Positions 8,772 through 17,360 are shown, numbered from the stretch's first letter. The stretch: DNA of 64,000 nucleotides from JAPOXR01 sp965116115 (GCA_965116115.1 OZ220486.1:248001-312000); one strand, 5' to 3'. Notes: generated by a model not told the origin, from the sequence alone. Numbers and translations are program-made.

Positions 8772-8996
8772 CTCGTCACTGCGGCAGCTGACGGGAATTT
8801 CGACCAATCGTCGTTGGCTCCGCGACTTGGTACGGCCAATCTGCGGCCCAAAAGGGTATTCCAGCGCAGGCAGAACTGCAGACTCATTCTGCAGGTCGTT
8901 CGACGGGCTGCTGATTCAGATATATTATGGCGGCGCATTTCTGCTGTCAACCCGCTTCGCTGCCCTGTGTTCGTGATGCAGGTCATGTTCCATCGT
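8772..8996 (-). promoter_or_regulatory. Leader region of the methyltransferase/GHKL/receiver block
   Basis: About 225 bases without a gene separate hsdS from the methyltransferase on the same strand. It is the only intergenic space upstream of the three tightly packed genes, so their promoter probably lies here or upstream in the type I locus. No convincing -35/-10 pair could be chosen by eye. Confidence 0.3.
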
Positions 8997-10196
8997 TCAG
9001 TAGGCGGGACATAGAGAGGAAGACAGAGAGGCTGCGGATATCGCCGCCTGTTCGGTTTTTTCTGTTATCCTGTAAGCTTGTCTGACGAGTGCTGCGAACC
9101 CGCGCTGTTTGTCGAGCGGCGGGATGGGAACCGGTAGCGACATAAACGTCTTCATGTCGGTTCGCGGCATTCGAGAACCGGTCACGGATGCCATGGCATA
9201 TGCGACGGTCTGATTGCGCCGAAGCAGATGTGCAACGAACTGGCGATCAGCACCATTCCGGGGCAGAAGCGGAACTAGCTCGGTCGAACACCTGCCCGCA
9301 AAATCAGGCGTTGCAACCTTGTTCAGATACGGTCGGAGCTTTGCATAGAGAATATGCCGTTCATCAAACCGAAATGTCATGCTTCTTTGGTTTCCGTTGC
9401 GCGAGCCGTTAACCAATTTAATGGTGCCGCTCTGGGACTCGACATTCTCAACGCCTACGAAGGGAAGTCGTGCCGCTACATGGTCGTCTGGATCAAGGCT
9501 CTGGCGATCCATCTCGCAGAGATCGCCCAAATGAACGACAGGGAAACTTATTATCCCATCGCTTTCCCCACTGTCTCGGCCAGTGCGTCGATTTCGGCAA
9601 TGCGCAGCGTCCTGCTCCATCGGGTTCGCAGCCGGGTCTCCGAACATTTTGGCGAACAGCGCGGGGATGAATTCCCGCAGCCTTTCCTGCGCCTGTATCC
9701 GCAGCCGTTCGATTTTCGCTGCCCGGTTCAGGATGCCGGCGATACGCCGCTGCTCGTCGAGCGTCGGAAGGGGAACCGGCAGCGACATCAACGTTTTCAT
9801 GTCGGCTCGCGGCATTCGAGAACCGGTCACGGATGCCATGGCATACTCAACGGTCTGATTGCACCGGAGCAGATGTGCAACGAACTGGCGATCAACACCG
9901 TTCCGGGGCAGAAGCGGAACCAGTTCGGTCGAGCACCTGCCCGCAAAATCAGGGGTTGCAACCTTGTTCAGATAAGGTCGGAGCTTTGCATAGAGAATAT
10001 GCCGTTCATCAAATCGAAATGTCGTGCTTCTTTGGTTTCCGGTGCGCGAGCCGTTAACCAATTTGATAGTGCCGTTCCGGGACTCGACATTCTCGACGCC
10101 TACGAAGGGAAGTCGTGCCGCTGCATGGTCGTTCATATCAAGACTCTGGCGATCCATCTCGCAGAGATCGCCTAAATGAACGATAGGAAACCTCAT
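8997..10196 (-). CDS. hsdS: Type I restriction-modification specificity subunit with two near-identical halves
   Basis: HsdS gives the HsdR/HsdM complex its DNA specificity. In this 399-residue protein, residues 3-150 and 217-365 are close repeats: each starts FP[IV]VHLGDLCEMDRQSLD and contains FVGVENVES, DERHILYAKLRPYLNK and TGSRMPR. By eye there are about 18 differences in some 149 positions. A helical spacer with LFAKMFGDPAANPM separates them. Normal HsdS proteins carry two different target-recognition domains; two alike predict a symmetric, interrupted palindromic target (inference). The ATG at 10196 overlaps the end of a leftover hsdM tail. The duplication junction at about 9600 also contains an out-of-frame hsdM-tail-like piece. 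Confidence 0.85.
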   Translation of the reverse strand: MRFPIVHLGDLCEMDRQSLDMNDHAAARLPFVGVENVESRNGTIKLVNGSRTGNQRSTTFRFDERHILYAKLRPYLNKVATPDFAGRCSTELVPLLPRNGVDRQFVAHLLRCNQTVEYAMASVTGSRMPRADMKTLMSLPVPLPTLDEQRRIAGILNRAAKIERLRIQAQERLREFIPALFAKMFGDPAANPMEQDAAHCRNRRTGRDSGESDGIISFPVVHLGDLCEMDRQSLDPDDHVAARLPFVGVENVESQSGTIKLVNGSRNGNQRSMTFRFDERHILYAKLRPYLNKVATPDFAGRCSTELVPLLPRNGADRQFVAHLLRRNQTVAYAMASVTGSRMPRTDMKTFMSLPVPIPPLDKQRGFAALVRQAYRITEKTEQAAISAASLSSSLCPAY

Positions 10197-10350
10197 TCCC
10201 CTGCTACTCCCCGCACTGCCTCAGCCGGTTCGTCGATCTCGCTGAGGATTTGTGTCTTGATGCCGTGCAGTTGTTTGAGAATGCCCAACGGGCCGCAGTT
10301 CTCTACCATAACGCAACTCAACTGCCGGTTGCGGTTGACATTGAAGCAGA
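10193..10350 (-). pseudogene. Remnant of a second hsdM 3' end
   Basis: Read on the minus strand, this stretch gives FNVNRNRQLS, then GILKQLHGIKTQILSEIDE and PAEAVRG. It parallels the end of the intact HsdM at 10870 (FNLSANRHRPL, EILEDLRDIETQILGEIDE, LAKTVRKS). Only the last fifty or so codons survive and no methyltransferase core precedes them. The stop overlaps the hsdS start, the usual hsdM-hsdS junction, so this is the original junction left behind after insertion or duplication in the locus. Confidence 0.7.
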
Positions 10351-10364
10351 TAGGAAACGCCGCG

Positions 10365-10586
10365 CTAATTGCGCTCTCCCGCACCGCTTGGGTTGGAGTG
10401 CTCCAATTTATCGATGCGATCCAGAGCTTCGTCGAGATCTGTCGCAAGACTTTCCATCCGGCTGGAAAATCGCCGGGAAACGTAGATTCCGACCATTGTT
10501 ATAACCACTGGAATAACAACGGCGACAATGCCTATTAACAGCGACAAACCTTGCAGGTAAAGCGCAACAGGCACACCTTCGCACAT
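10365..10586 (-). CDS. Small single-pass membrane protein with a C-terminal coiled coil
   Basis: The 73-residue product has one hydrophobic segment (about residues 8-35, rich in Leu, Ile and Val, including GIVAVVIPVVITMVGIYV) followed by a charged helix with heptad character (SRMESLATDLDEALDRIDKL). ATG 10586 is used; a TTG two codons upstream is possible. It lies between the GIY-YIG-like gene (8-base gap) and the hsdM remnant on the same strand, so it is part of the type I operon. I do not recognise the family. Confidence 0.55.
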   Translation of the reverse strand: MCEGVPVALYLQGLSLLIGIVAVVIPVVITMVGIYVSRRFSSRMESLATDLDEALDRIDKLEHSNPSGAGERN

Positions 10587-10593
10587 TGTCAAA

Positions 10594-10815
10594 TTACCGC
10601 CGCCGACGTCGGGTAGGGCGACCCTTTTCAGCCTGTTCGCGTTCCCATTTCAGAGCTGCGTCCATGGTCGTGACGCTCCCGACCTTCAGGATATGGCCGT
10701 CCTCGCCGAAATCACGTCTATGCTCGGATTCCCGGCGTTCGAGATCGTTAGTAATGCCCGTGTGAACGATTCTATGGCCCCGTTTGAAGTGATATCTGTA
10801 GGTGTCGCGTGCCAT
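10594..10815 (-). CDS. Small GIY-YIG-like protein inside the type I R-M locus
   Basis: The 73-residue product reads ARDTYRYHFKRGHRIVHTGITNDLERRESEH, split here as YRYHF and HTGITNDLERRESEH. The second part is very close to the YTGITNDLERRLAEH core of GIY-YIG nucleases, while the first GIY-like strand is replaced by YHF. The catalytic Arg-type position (ERR) is present; the usual C-terminal Glu is not obvious, so it may be a binding rather than cutting domain. The start ATG 10815 has a strong GGAGG eight bases upstream. It follows hsdM by about 54 bases. Confidence 0.65.
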   Translation of the reverse strand: MARDTYRYHFKRGHRIVHTGITNDLERRESEHRRDFGEDGHILKVGSVTTMDAALKWEREQAEKGRPTRRRRR

Positions 10816-10869
10816 GATCTGTGCCTCCATACTGCCGTACATCCACCTTAAAGGCAGCCTCGAATGGCG

Positions 10870-12486
10870 TCAAGATTTCCGCACTGTCTTGGCCAGTTCG
10901 TCGATCTCACCCAAGATTTGCGTCTCAATGTCTCTGAGATCCTCCAGAATCTCTAGCGGGTCGCGGTGCTCGGCCTTCGCGCGGTTCAGCGGCCGGTGGC
11001 GGTTGGCGCTCAGGTTGAAGTCGGCGGCGCGGATGGCGTCGGCCTCGGCGAACCACCAGTTCGCGGTCCAGTTTTCGTCCGGGTCGCGCTCACGCCAAGC
11101 CGCCTGCCGCGCGTCACGGTCGCGGAACGCCTCGACCAGGCCGGGGAGGTCGTCCTCGTCAACGGGCGTGTCATGGTTGGCGTCGAGCTTGAAGCCGTCG
11201 TTCTCCGCGTGCAGGAACATCACCCTCTCCGTCGTTCCGCCCTTGCGGAATACCAGCGCCGAAGTCTTAACGCCGGAATAAGGGTTGAATACGCCGCCCG
11301 GCAGCGACAGCACCGCATCCACCCGGTTGTTCTCGACCAACCGCCGGCGCAATTCCCTGTGCGCCCCGGTCGAACCGAACAGCACGCCTTCCGGCACCAC
11401 CACGCCGCAGCGCCCGTCCTCCTTCAGGTGGTTCAGCATATATTGCAGGAACAGCAGTTCGGTTTGCGCCGTGCGCCCGACCTTGACCTCCTCGATGATG
11501 CGGTCTCTGTCCAGCCGCCCGGAAAACGGCGGATTGGCAAGGATCACGTCGAACCCGCCCGGCGGCAGGCCGAGTTCCGCCTTTGCAGCGCGGTCAAGGG
11601 ACCGTGTGAGCGCGTCGCGCCGCAGGATGCGCACCTTTTCCAGCCCGCGCAGAGTCAGATTCATGGCGGCGAGTCGGACCATCTGCGGATCCACGTCGGA
11701 TCCGTGGAAGGTCGCCTCCTGCAACTGCCTGACCGCGCCGCGGCTCAGCATGTCGCCGAGGCCGCGTTGCACAGTCTTGCCGTCAGACTCGGCTTCCTCG
11801 ATCCCGTCGGGAGAGGAATTGGCCAGCCGGATGTGGTCCCACGCGCCGACCAGGAACCCCGCCGTTCCCGCTGCCGGATCGTAGACGGTCTCGCCGACCC
11901 TCGGATCGACCAACTGAACAAGCGCGCGGATGACATGGCGCGGCGTGCGGAACTGGCCGAGTTCGCCCGCTTGGCGGATTTGGCGAAGCACATGCTCGAA
12001 CAAGTCGCCCTTGGTGTCGGCGTCCACCCGGTCGAGAGCCAAGTCGTTCAGCTGGCTCACGACTTGGGTAAGCACGTTCGGTTCGTCAATCACCAGCCGT
12101 GCGCCGTACATGAAGTCGGTGACGCCGTTCGCGGCGAGTTCGGCATGGAACGCGAAGACCTCTTCGCGCATCCAGTTGACCAGCCGCTCGCCGTTTAGCG
12201 CCTGTGCATAGGACGACCAGCGCAGGAGGTCCCGCGGCACGCTATTTGTGCCGGGCTCGCGTGCGTTGCGCAGATCCCGCAGAGTCCATTCGCCGTCGAA
12301 GGCGCTGGCATAGGGAGCCGAGCCGGGCTTTTGCGCCGCCCGCGCACGGGCCGCGTCCGCCGTCTCGTACATGTGGAAATAGATCAGAAAGCTGAGCTGC
12401 TCGGCATTCTGGGCCGGATTAGGATAGCCGCCGCTGAAGAGATAACCGCGGATGCGGTCAATGCCGCGCCGGAGTTCGGGGGTCAT
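10870..12486 (-). CDS. hsdM: Type I restriction-modification DNA adenine methyltransferase subunit
   Basis: HsdM uses S-adenosylmethionine to methylate adenine at the N6 position in sites chosen by HsdS, protecting host DNA from HsdR. The 538-residue protein has an N-terminal helical domain (GIDRIRGYLFSGGYPN), the AdoMet motif VYDPAAGTAGFLVGAW (201-216) after QFRTPRHVIRALV, and the catalytic NPPF (318-321). The C-terminus (EILEDLRDIETQILGEIDEL) is a helix that contacts HsdS in characterised enzymes. ATG 12486 is chosen because it lies ten bases after the hsdR stop; the open frame extends 27 codons further into hsdR. The gene appears intact. Confidence 0.9.
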   Translation of the reverse strand: MTPELRRGIDRIRGYLFSGGYPNPAQNAEQLSFLIYFHMYETADAARARAAQKPGSAPYASAFDGEWTLRDLRNAREPGTNSVPRDLLRWSSYAQALNGERLVNWMREEVFAFHAELAANGVTDFMYGARLVIDEPNVLTQVVSQLNDLALDRVDADTKGDLFEHVLRQIRQAGELGQFRTPRHVIRALVQLVDPRVGETVYDPAAGTAGFLVGAWDHIRLANSSPDGIEEAESDGKTVQRGLGDMLSRGAVRQLQEATFHGSDVDPQMVRLAAMNLTLRGLEKVRILRRDALTRSLDRAAKAELGLPPGGFDVILANPPFSGRLDRDRIIEEVKVGRTAQTELLFLQYMLNHLKEDGRCGVVVPEGVLFGSTGAHRELRRRLVENNRVDAVLSLPGGVFNPYSGVKTSALVFRKGGTTERVMFLHAENDGFKLDANHDTPVDEDDLPGLVEAFRDRDARQAAWRERDPDENWTANWWFAEADAIRAADFNLSANRHRPLNRAKAEHRDPLEILEDLRDIETQILGEIDELAKTVRKS

Positions 12487-12496
12487 GGGCAAGAGT

Positions 12497-14644
12497 TCAG
12501 CCTTCCGGGCCGCGTGCGCCTTCGGCGGCACCGCCGTCCGCCTCTCCCCGGTCGAACACCGCGGCATTCACTCCGGCGATCAGTCTTCTCAGCGGTTCGC
12601 CGCCGCCGAACACGCGCTGCGCCGCGACGTATCCCCCGAGCGCGTCGAACGGGTGCTCGTCGAAGCTCCACTCGCCGATGCCGTCCATGCTCATCGCATC
12701 GGCGCGCACCCGGTTTCCGATCAGTGCAGTCCAGCGCGACTGTTCCGCGTTGAAATCGTCATGCCTCCCGCGCCAAGCCTCGAACTTCAAGCCGATGTCC
12801 GCGGCGCGCGCCTCGTGCTCGGGAGTGCGCACGATGCGGCCGTTTTCGTCAAGAGTGAGCCACTCGCGGCTCGCCGGATCGATATGGTCGTCCACATCAA
12901 GCGTCAGCAGCATGCCGGGTTCGCCTGAAGCGGTCCGGCGGCCGGCCCCGCGGACCGGACCGCCGTCGATGTCCGTTTCGTCGTCGCCGTGAAAATCCGT
13001 CACGCCGACGAAATCAAAGATCGTGAACCCGGTCTTGCTGATGTGATCCGCCTTGCGCGTGCCGCGCCCGCGCATCTGCCGGTAAAGGACCGTGCTCCGC
13101 GTGAACCGCGCCATGACCAGATTGACGACTTCCGGGCAGTCGAAACCGGTGTCCAGCATGTTCACGCTGACAAGTATCCGGGGAAAGTCCTCTTCCTTGA
13201 AGCGTTTGATGACCGCGCCGGCATCGGGTGCCGGTCCGCCGCCGACGTCGCTTACCACGAAATCTGCGTAGCGCGTCGTCGGGCGCGGCTTAAGGTCCGC
13301 GAAATGCGTGTCGAATATTTCCGCCAAGGTCTCGGCGTGGCGGCGGTTCACCGCGAACACGAGAGTCTTGCCGGGCACCGGCCAGCGCCGGATGCCGTCC
13401 CGGCCCATGAAGCCTTTCTCGTGCGTATTTCGGAATTCGCGCACCAAGGCGCGGTTGCGCTCGGGTATGGTGAACTTGCGTTCCAACGCCTGCGGATCCA
13501 CCGTGATCGTGTCCGATTCGGCGAACAACTCCTCGAATTCTGCCCGGGGTTCCCGTTCCATCGTGTTCCAGTCGAGCTCGCTGCGGCGGACCTTGAACCC
13601 GTCTTCCGCAGCGGTTTTCACCGTCAGCGCCCTGTAGATGCGGTACGGCACGAGATGGCCTTCGTCGATCGCCCGGCGCAGATCGTAACGGAAGGTCGGC
13701 TTTTCGAGTCCGAAAAAGCGCAGGGTATCGCGCACGGACTGTTCATCTTCCTGATCGCGGAACGTTCCGGCTTCCGCAACGCAGGGAGTTGCCGTGAGAC
13801 CGAGCTGGATGGAATCGAAATGCCGCAGCGCTTTGCTGTATTTGCCGTAGATCGAGCGGTGGCACTCGTCGGTGACGATCAGATCGAAATAGCCCGGTGA
13901 GAGTTTCGGGTATTCTGTGATCATGGTTTGCAGGGTGGCGATCGTGACGCGCTTGACGCGGTCGAACTGCCTGCCGGGCCGCAGCACATGACATGGATAA
14001 TCCCGCAGATGGTCGGTGAAGGCGTCCTCGGCCTGACCCGCCAAGGCGATCCGGTCTGCCAGGAACAGTGCGCGGGTGATGACGCCCGCCTCGAAAAGCC
14101 GTTTGATAAAGGCTGCCGCCGTGCGCGTCTTGCCGGTTCCTGTCGCCATTTCGACCAGCAACCTGCGCCGTCCGCGCGAAACCTCGTTGGAGAGCGCTTC
14201 AACGCATTCGATCTGATAGGCGCGGTCGATAATTCCGCGGTCGATGGCGACCGTCGTCAGATCCCGGCGGTTCCGGCGCGCGGCGATGCGCCGCTCAAGA
14301 TCATCCCGAGCGTAGAAGCCCGCGATCTTGCGCGCGTGAGCGTCGGTTTCGCGGTCAAGGAAACGCACTTCCTCGCCGTTCGACAGAAATACGAAAGGCA
14401 CGTTGAGCTGTTCGGCGTAATGCTTGCCTTGATCCTGCGCCCTGATCGGATCCGTGCCCGCGCGTTTGGCCTCCAGTGCCGCCATCGGCCTGCCCTGCCG
14501 GTCGCAGAGCACGTAATCGGCCTGCGTGCCGTCAGGCAGCGCGTGCTCGAACAGGACACTCGAACCGTCGGTGGGGTTCCAATCCGCGTCTTTGAGAAGA
14601 GCATCGATCTTCACGCGTGCGAAGGCTTCGGTCGTGCCGCTCAT
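12497..14644 (-). CDS. hsdR: Type I restriction enzyme motor/nuclease subunit
   Basis: HsdR translocates and cleaves unmodified DNA. The 715-residue protein contains a PD-(D/E)xK nuclease (Asp 43 in QADYVL, then ALEAKRAG with E58 and K60), a superfamily-2 helicase with Walker A MATGTGKTRTA (166-176), DECH in VTDECHRSIYGKY (259-262) and LTATP, and the later motif QMRGRGTRKADH. The start ATG 14644 is only a few bases from a truncated IS5 transposase reading toward it, so the native promoter may have been replaced. It is shorter than many HsdR proteins, but no motif is missing. It leads the R-M-S order on this strand. Confidence 0.88.
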   Translation of the reverse strand: MSGTTEAFARVKIDALLKDADWNPTDGSSVLFEHALPDGTQADYVLCDRQGRPMAALEAKRAGTDPIRAQDQGKHYAEQLNVPFVFLSNGEEVRFLDRETDAHARKIAGFYARDDLERRIAARRNRRDLTTVAIDRGIIDRAYQIECVEALSNEVSRGRRRLLVEMATGTGKTRTAAAFIKRLFEAGVITRALFLADRIALAGQAEDAFTDHLRDYPCHVLRPGRQFDRVKRVTIATLQTMITEYPKLSPGYFDLIVTDECHRSIYGKYSKALRHFDSIQLGLTATPCVAEAGTFRDQEDEQSVRDTLRFFGLEKPTFRYDLRRAIDEGHLVPYRIYRALTVKTAAEDGFKVRRSELDWNTMEREPRAEFEELFAESDTITVDPQALERKFTIPERNRALVREFRNTHEKGFMGRDGIRRWPVPGKTLVFAVNRRHAETLAEIFDTHFADLKPRPTTRYADFVVSDVGGGPAPDAGAVIKRFKEEDFPRILVSVNMLDTGFDCPEVVNLVMARFTRSTVLYRQMRGRGTRKADHISKTGFTIFDFVGVTDFHGDDETDIDGGPVRGAGRRTASGEPGMLLTLDVDDHIDPASREWLTLDENGRIVRTPEHEARAADIGLKFEAWRGRHDDFNAEQSRWTALIGNRVRADAMSMDGIGEWSFDEHPFDALGGYVAAQRVFGGGEPLRRLIAGVNAAVFDRGEADGGAAEGARGPEG

Positions 14645-15273
14645 GCCGCCGTCCAAGGATCAACGATTAACAACCCGGTGTCGATGCTTCTGAAGGCCCG
14701 GACGTTGCTGGCCGCTGACGACGTGCTCAGGAAAGGGGCGATGGCCGCAGTCCGGCAGTCTGCCGGCGGAACGATGCAGCCGGCGGAACGGTATACGGCC
14801 GTTATGTCCGCATATTCCCGGGGCGTCTTGCCGTCGACCATGGCATGAATCTTCGCAGGCTGTCCGCCCCGGGAACGCCCGATCGCCTGCGGCACGCCGT
14901 CCTTGCGCGCCCCGGCGGCATGGCGGTGAGCGCGGATCGACGACGAGTCGATCATCCGGCTCCGCGGCCCCGGACCGCCGTCGTCCTTTTCGTCCGCGGC
15001 TTCTTCTTCCGCTTCTTCAAGTTGTTGAAGATCATCAAGAATCTTCTGCCGGCGGCCCGATTTGCTCCAGCGGTTAAAGCGGTTATAACAGGTCGTGTAA
15101 GGCCCGTAACGCTCAGGCAGATCCCGCCATGGCATGCCGGTGCGCAGCACGAAGCATATCCCGTCTATTACCTTACGGTCGTCCTTGCGCGGAGGTCCCG
15201 GCAGACCTTTCGGTATCACACGCTCCATCCGCTGCTGTTGCTCGTTCGTCATATCATGCCGGCTGCCGATCAT
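14641..15273 (-). pseudogene. IS5-family transposase, C-terminally truncated
   Basis: The frame starts at ATG 15273 with a strong AAGGAG and reads GLPGPPRKDDRKVIDGICFV, LRTGMPWRDLPERYGPYTTC, MIDSSSIRAH (first catalytic Asp) and GRSRGGQPAKIHAMVD, all typical of IS5 transposases. After KIHAMVDGK the protein no longer matches the family, and the second Asp and the Glu regions are absent. The frame then runs to the hsdR start. A more decayed relative is at 61322-61910; both share the end sequence GCGCGGCACTGTGCCGC upstream of the gene. Confidence 0.75.
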
Positions 15274-15295
15274 TTCAAATCTCCTTCAAACATTC

Positions 15296-15562
15296 TCACC
15301 GCTGGTCGCGCGGCACTGTGCCGCAACCCGCTCGGCATGTCAAATGTTTGGGTACACAACCTAGCAAAATCGCCCCGAGCGGCAGAGGCAATCGCGTTCC
15401 GCCGTCAGCCGGCGGGACCGAAACGCCGTCACAAAGCTCCTCCTCGCCGATTACCGGGAAATTCAGATCCGTTTCCCAGCGGTCCCCGCACCGGGTTTCG
15501 GCAAAAGGCTCGGGGGACGGGCGCGGGAGTCCGGATGCCGCGTTCGTATCTGATAGAAACAT
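15296..15562 (-). pseudogene. Truncated PIN-domain toxin (FitB/VapC-like) remnant
   Basis: The N-terminus MFLSDTNAASGLPRPSPEP matches the PIN-domain start (family MFLLDTNVVSELRRP), with the first acidic residue present. After a deletion, DLNFPVIGEEELCDGVSVPP matches the second conserved block (family ...GEIRYGI). The frame is then cut by the IS5 end near 15380 and only unrelated residues follow. It lies ten bases downstream of a matching antitoxin remnant. Confidence 0.6.
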
Positions 15563-15572
15563 CGATGACGTC

Positions 15573-15710
15573 TCAGTTGAAGGACGACGGCGCGTGTCTG
15601 GAGACGCGCAGGATCAGCCGCGTTTTCTCTTCTATGAAACGTCCGTTGTCCGCTGTGCGCAAGCGCGTCTTAACGTCATCGTCAAGATTACGGATTTTAA
15701 TGTTCGTCAT
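15573..15710 (-). pseudogene. FitA-like ribbon-helix-helix antitoxin remnant
   Basis: The 45-residue frame from ATG 15710 starts MTNIKIRNLDDDVKTRLR and continues NGRFIEEKTRLILR. This follows the FitA pattern (MTNITIRNLDDDVKARLR...HGRSMEEEARRILR) with a short internal deletion and an early stop. Intact FitA proteins are about 80 residues. With the toxin fragment downstream it marks a dead toxin-antitoxin locus. Confidence 0.6.
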
Positions 15711-15871
15711 ACAGCTGCTACTCCGCTCGCCGGTTTACCGATTCTATCGGTCGCCAGCGATGTCATCAAGATGTCGGCGGAGCGTTCCCGATATCGGCTC
15801 AGCCGCCGCACTTTTTCGCCGTTTTATCTCCGCCATTCAAGAGGAGGATTTAGCAATTCCTTATAATCTGG

Positions 15872-16130
15872 TCAGTATCCATGTTCCGACTTAAGAGCGT
15901 TGCAAGAAAATTCAGCCCTTATTCCTTGCCCGTACAACTATGAAATGCATCACCGGGGTCAGCCGGAGGCTGCCGGCTATGAGAAGAGCGGGAATCCGGC
16001 AGGATCCAGCCGCTGGCCGGGGTCGATCGGCAGCCGGATAATTCAGCCGCCCTAGGAGGATGCTTTCTCGCGCCGCATACATCCCTGTGGATAACTCCCG
16101 ATGGAATTATCCTTGGTTTGATTCATATCA
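15872..16130 (-). mobile_element. Transposase-less IS110-like end pair (non-autonomous relic)
   Basis: Read on the minus strand, the first 47 bases (16130-16084) match the left end of the IS110 element at 36905-36950, including AAGGATAATTCCAT and GTTATCCACAGG. The last 60 bases (15931-15872) match the right end at 38262-38317, including AAGGGCTGAATTTTC and AACATGGAT. Only about 150 bases lie between, with no transposase. This looks like an internally deleted derivative. Confidence 0.55.
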
Positions 16131-16155
16131 GGAAAACAGCAGTAATAATTGATCA

Positions 16156-17360
16156 GTTCGAAGCCGCGGTTTGACATAACGGCGCGGACATGGTTCGGTC
16201 GCCGGCGGGCAAGCGCGGAACGGCGCGAGCCGCGGGGAACGGATATTGATCAGTCTTTCAGATGACATGACGCCGGGGCAGGATGCGGCCCGGGGCGCGC
16301 CGGCATGACCTTGCCGCCCGCCCGGCACGACGCTCTGTTCCGTTTGCTGGTCTCCGATCCCGCCCGCGCCGGTCATATGCTGCGGGAATGTCTTCCGGCG
16401 GACGTGCTCGACCTTCTGGACCCCGGTCATCCGCCCGAGCATGTGGAAGGCACGGCTGTCGACGCCGAGGGCCGCAGAACGCAGGCGGACGCGATTTTCC
16501 GCATCCGCCTCAAGGGCGGCGGCCGGGCCCTGGTCTACGCTTTGCTGGAGCACAAGGCGCGCCCCGATCCGCTCACGCCGCTCCAGCTCCTGCGTTACAT
16601 GGTCAGGCTATGGACCAGGGAGACGGACGGCGGCGGCTCCGCCGGGCGGCTGCCGCTGATCATTCCGGTGGTTTTCTATCACGGGCGGGAGCCGTGGAGG
16701 GCGCCGCTGTCGGTTCAGGAGATGATCGAGGCGCCGGAGGGGCTGGAACGGCTGGCCCGCTCTTTCGGAAGTTACACGCTTCGGGATCTCGGGCGGACCG
16801 CGCCCGAAGCGTTGTCGCTGGACGTCAGGATCCGTTCGGGCTTTCTGGCCCTCGCGCTGTCGAACCGGGAGAGTTCCGGCGACGACGAGGACGACATGCT
16901 CGCCGCGGGCATTGCCGTCGACGAGTTGGGAAGTTATACTCTCGCCTATATCATCGAACAGGTCAGCCTGCCGCCTGAGCGCATCGCAGCCGCGCTCAGG
17001 CGGACGGGAAAGGACCCTTACGAAGTGGAGGATATCATGGGAACCGCCGCGCAGATATGGAAGGAACAGGGCCGGCAAGAAGGGCTGGCGGAGGGAAAAG
17101 CCGCCGCGCAGATCTGGAAGGAACAGGGCCGGGCCGAAGGACTGGCGGAAGGAAAAGCCGAAACGTTTCTGCGCCTGGCGCGGGTGAAGTTCGGCGGCGT
17201 GCCCTCTGCGTGCGTTGAAAGGGTCCGAGGCGCCCCGGCCGGAGAGCTTGACGCATGGCTTGAAGCCCTGATCACGGCAGAAGACATTGAAGCCGTTTTC
17301 GGTGCGCGTCGCGGACATTGACGGCGCGCTCCCCTCGGGGCCGCCGCTTTTGAACTTTCG
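16156..17360. repeat. Direct duplication, copy 1 (partner 18099-19383)
   Basis: The 149 bases before the Rpn gene, the gene itself and a short tail are repeated 1,943 bases downstream with very few changes. The main difference is the number of internal 18-residue repeats near the gene's 3' end. Copy 2 interrupts an MFS gene. Confidence 0.85.
16305..17321 (+). CDS. Rpn-family recombination-promoting nuclease/putative transposase (copy 1)
   Basis: The 338-residue protein belongs to the PD-(D/E)xK Rpn family. It starts with HDALFRLLVSDPARAGHMLREC, split here as HDALFRLLVSDP and LRECLP, then the nuclease core TQADAIFRI (Asp) and ALLEHKARPDPL (Glu-x-Lys) near residue 105. LPLIIPVVFYHGREPW is the family hallmark. 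The C-terminal part contains two direct repeats of AQIWKEQGRxEGLAEGKA before a conserved tail (LRLARVKFGGVP). Known Rpn proteins are DNA endonucleases that stimulate recA-independent recombination, and some are implicated in phage defence. ATG 16305 has only a weak ribosome site. Confidence 0.85.
   Translation: MTLPPARHDALFRLLVSDPARAGHMLRECLPADVLDLLDPGHPPEHVEGTAVDAEGRRTQADAIFRIRLKGGGRALVYALLEHKARPDPLTPLQLLRYMVRLWTRETDGGGSAGRLPLIIPVVFYHGREPWRAPLSVQEMIEAPEGLERLARSFGSYTLRDLGRTAPEALSLDVRIRSGFLALALSNRESSGDDEDDMLAAGIAVDELGSYTLAYIIEQVSLPPERIAAALRRTGKDPYEVEDIMGTAAQIWKEQGRQEGLAEGKAAAQIWKEQGRAEGLAEGKAETFLRLARVKFGGVPSACVERVRGAPAGELDAWLEALITAEDIEAVFGARRGH

Noticed and set aside
3111..14644. DISARM, BREX or Z1-type MutL systems
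   Set aside because: No SNF2/DrmAB, PglZ/BrxC, Z1 helicase or Vsr gene is present beside the methyltransferase.
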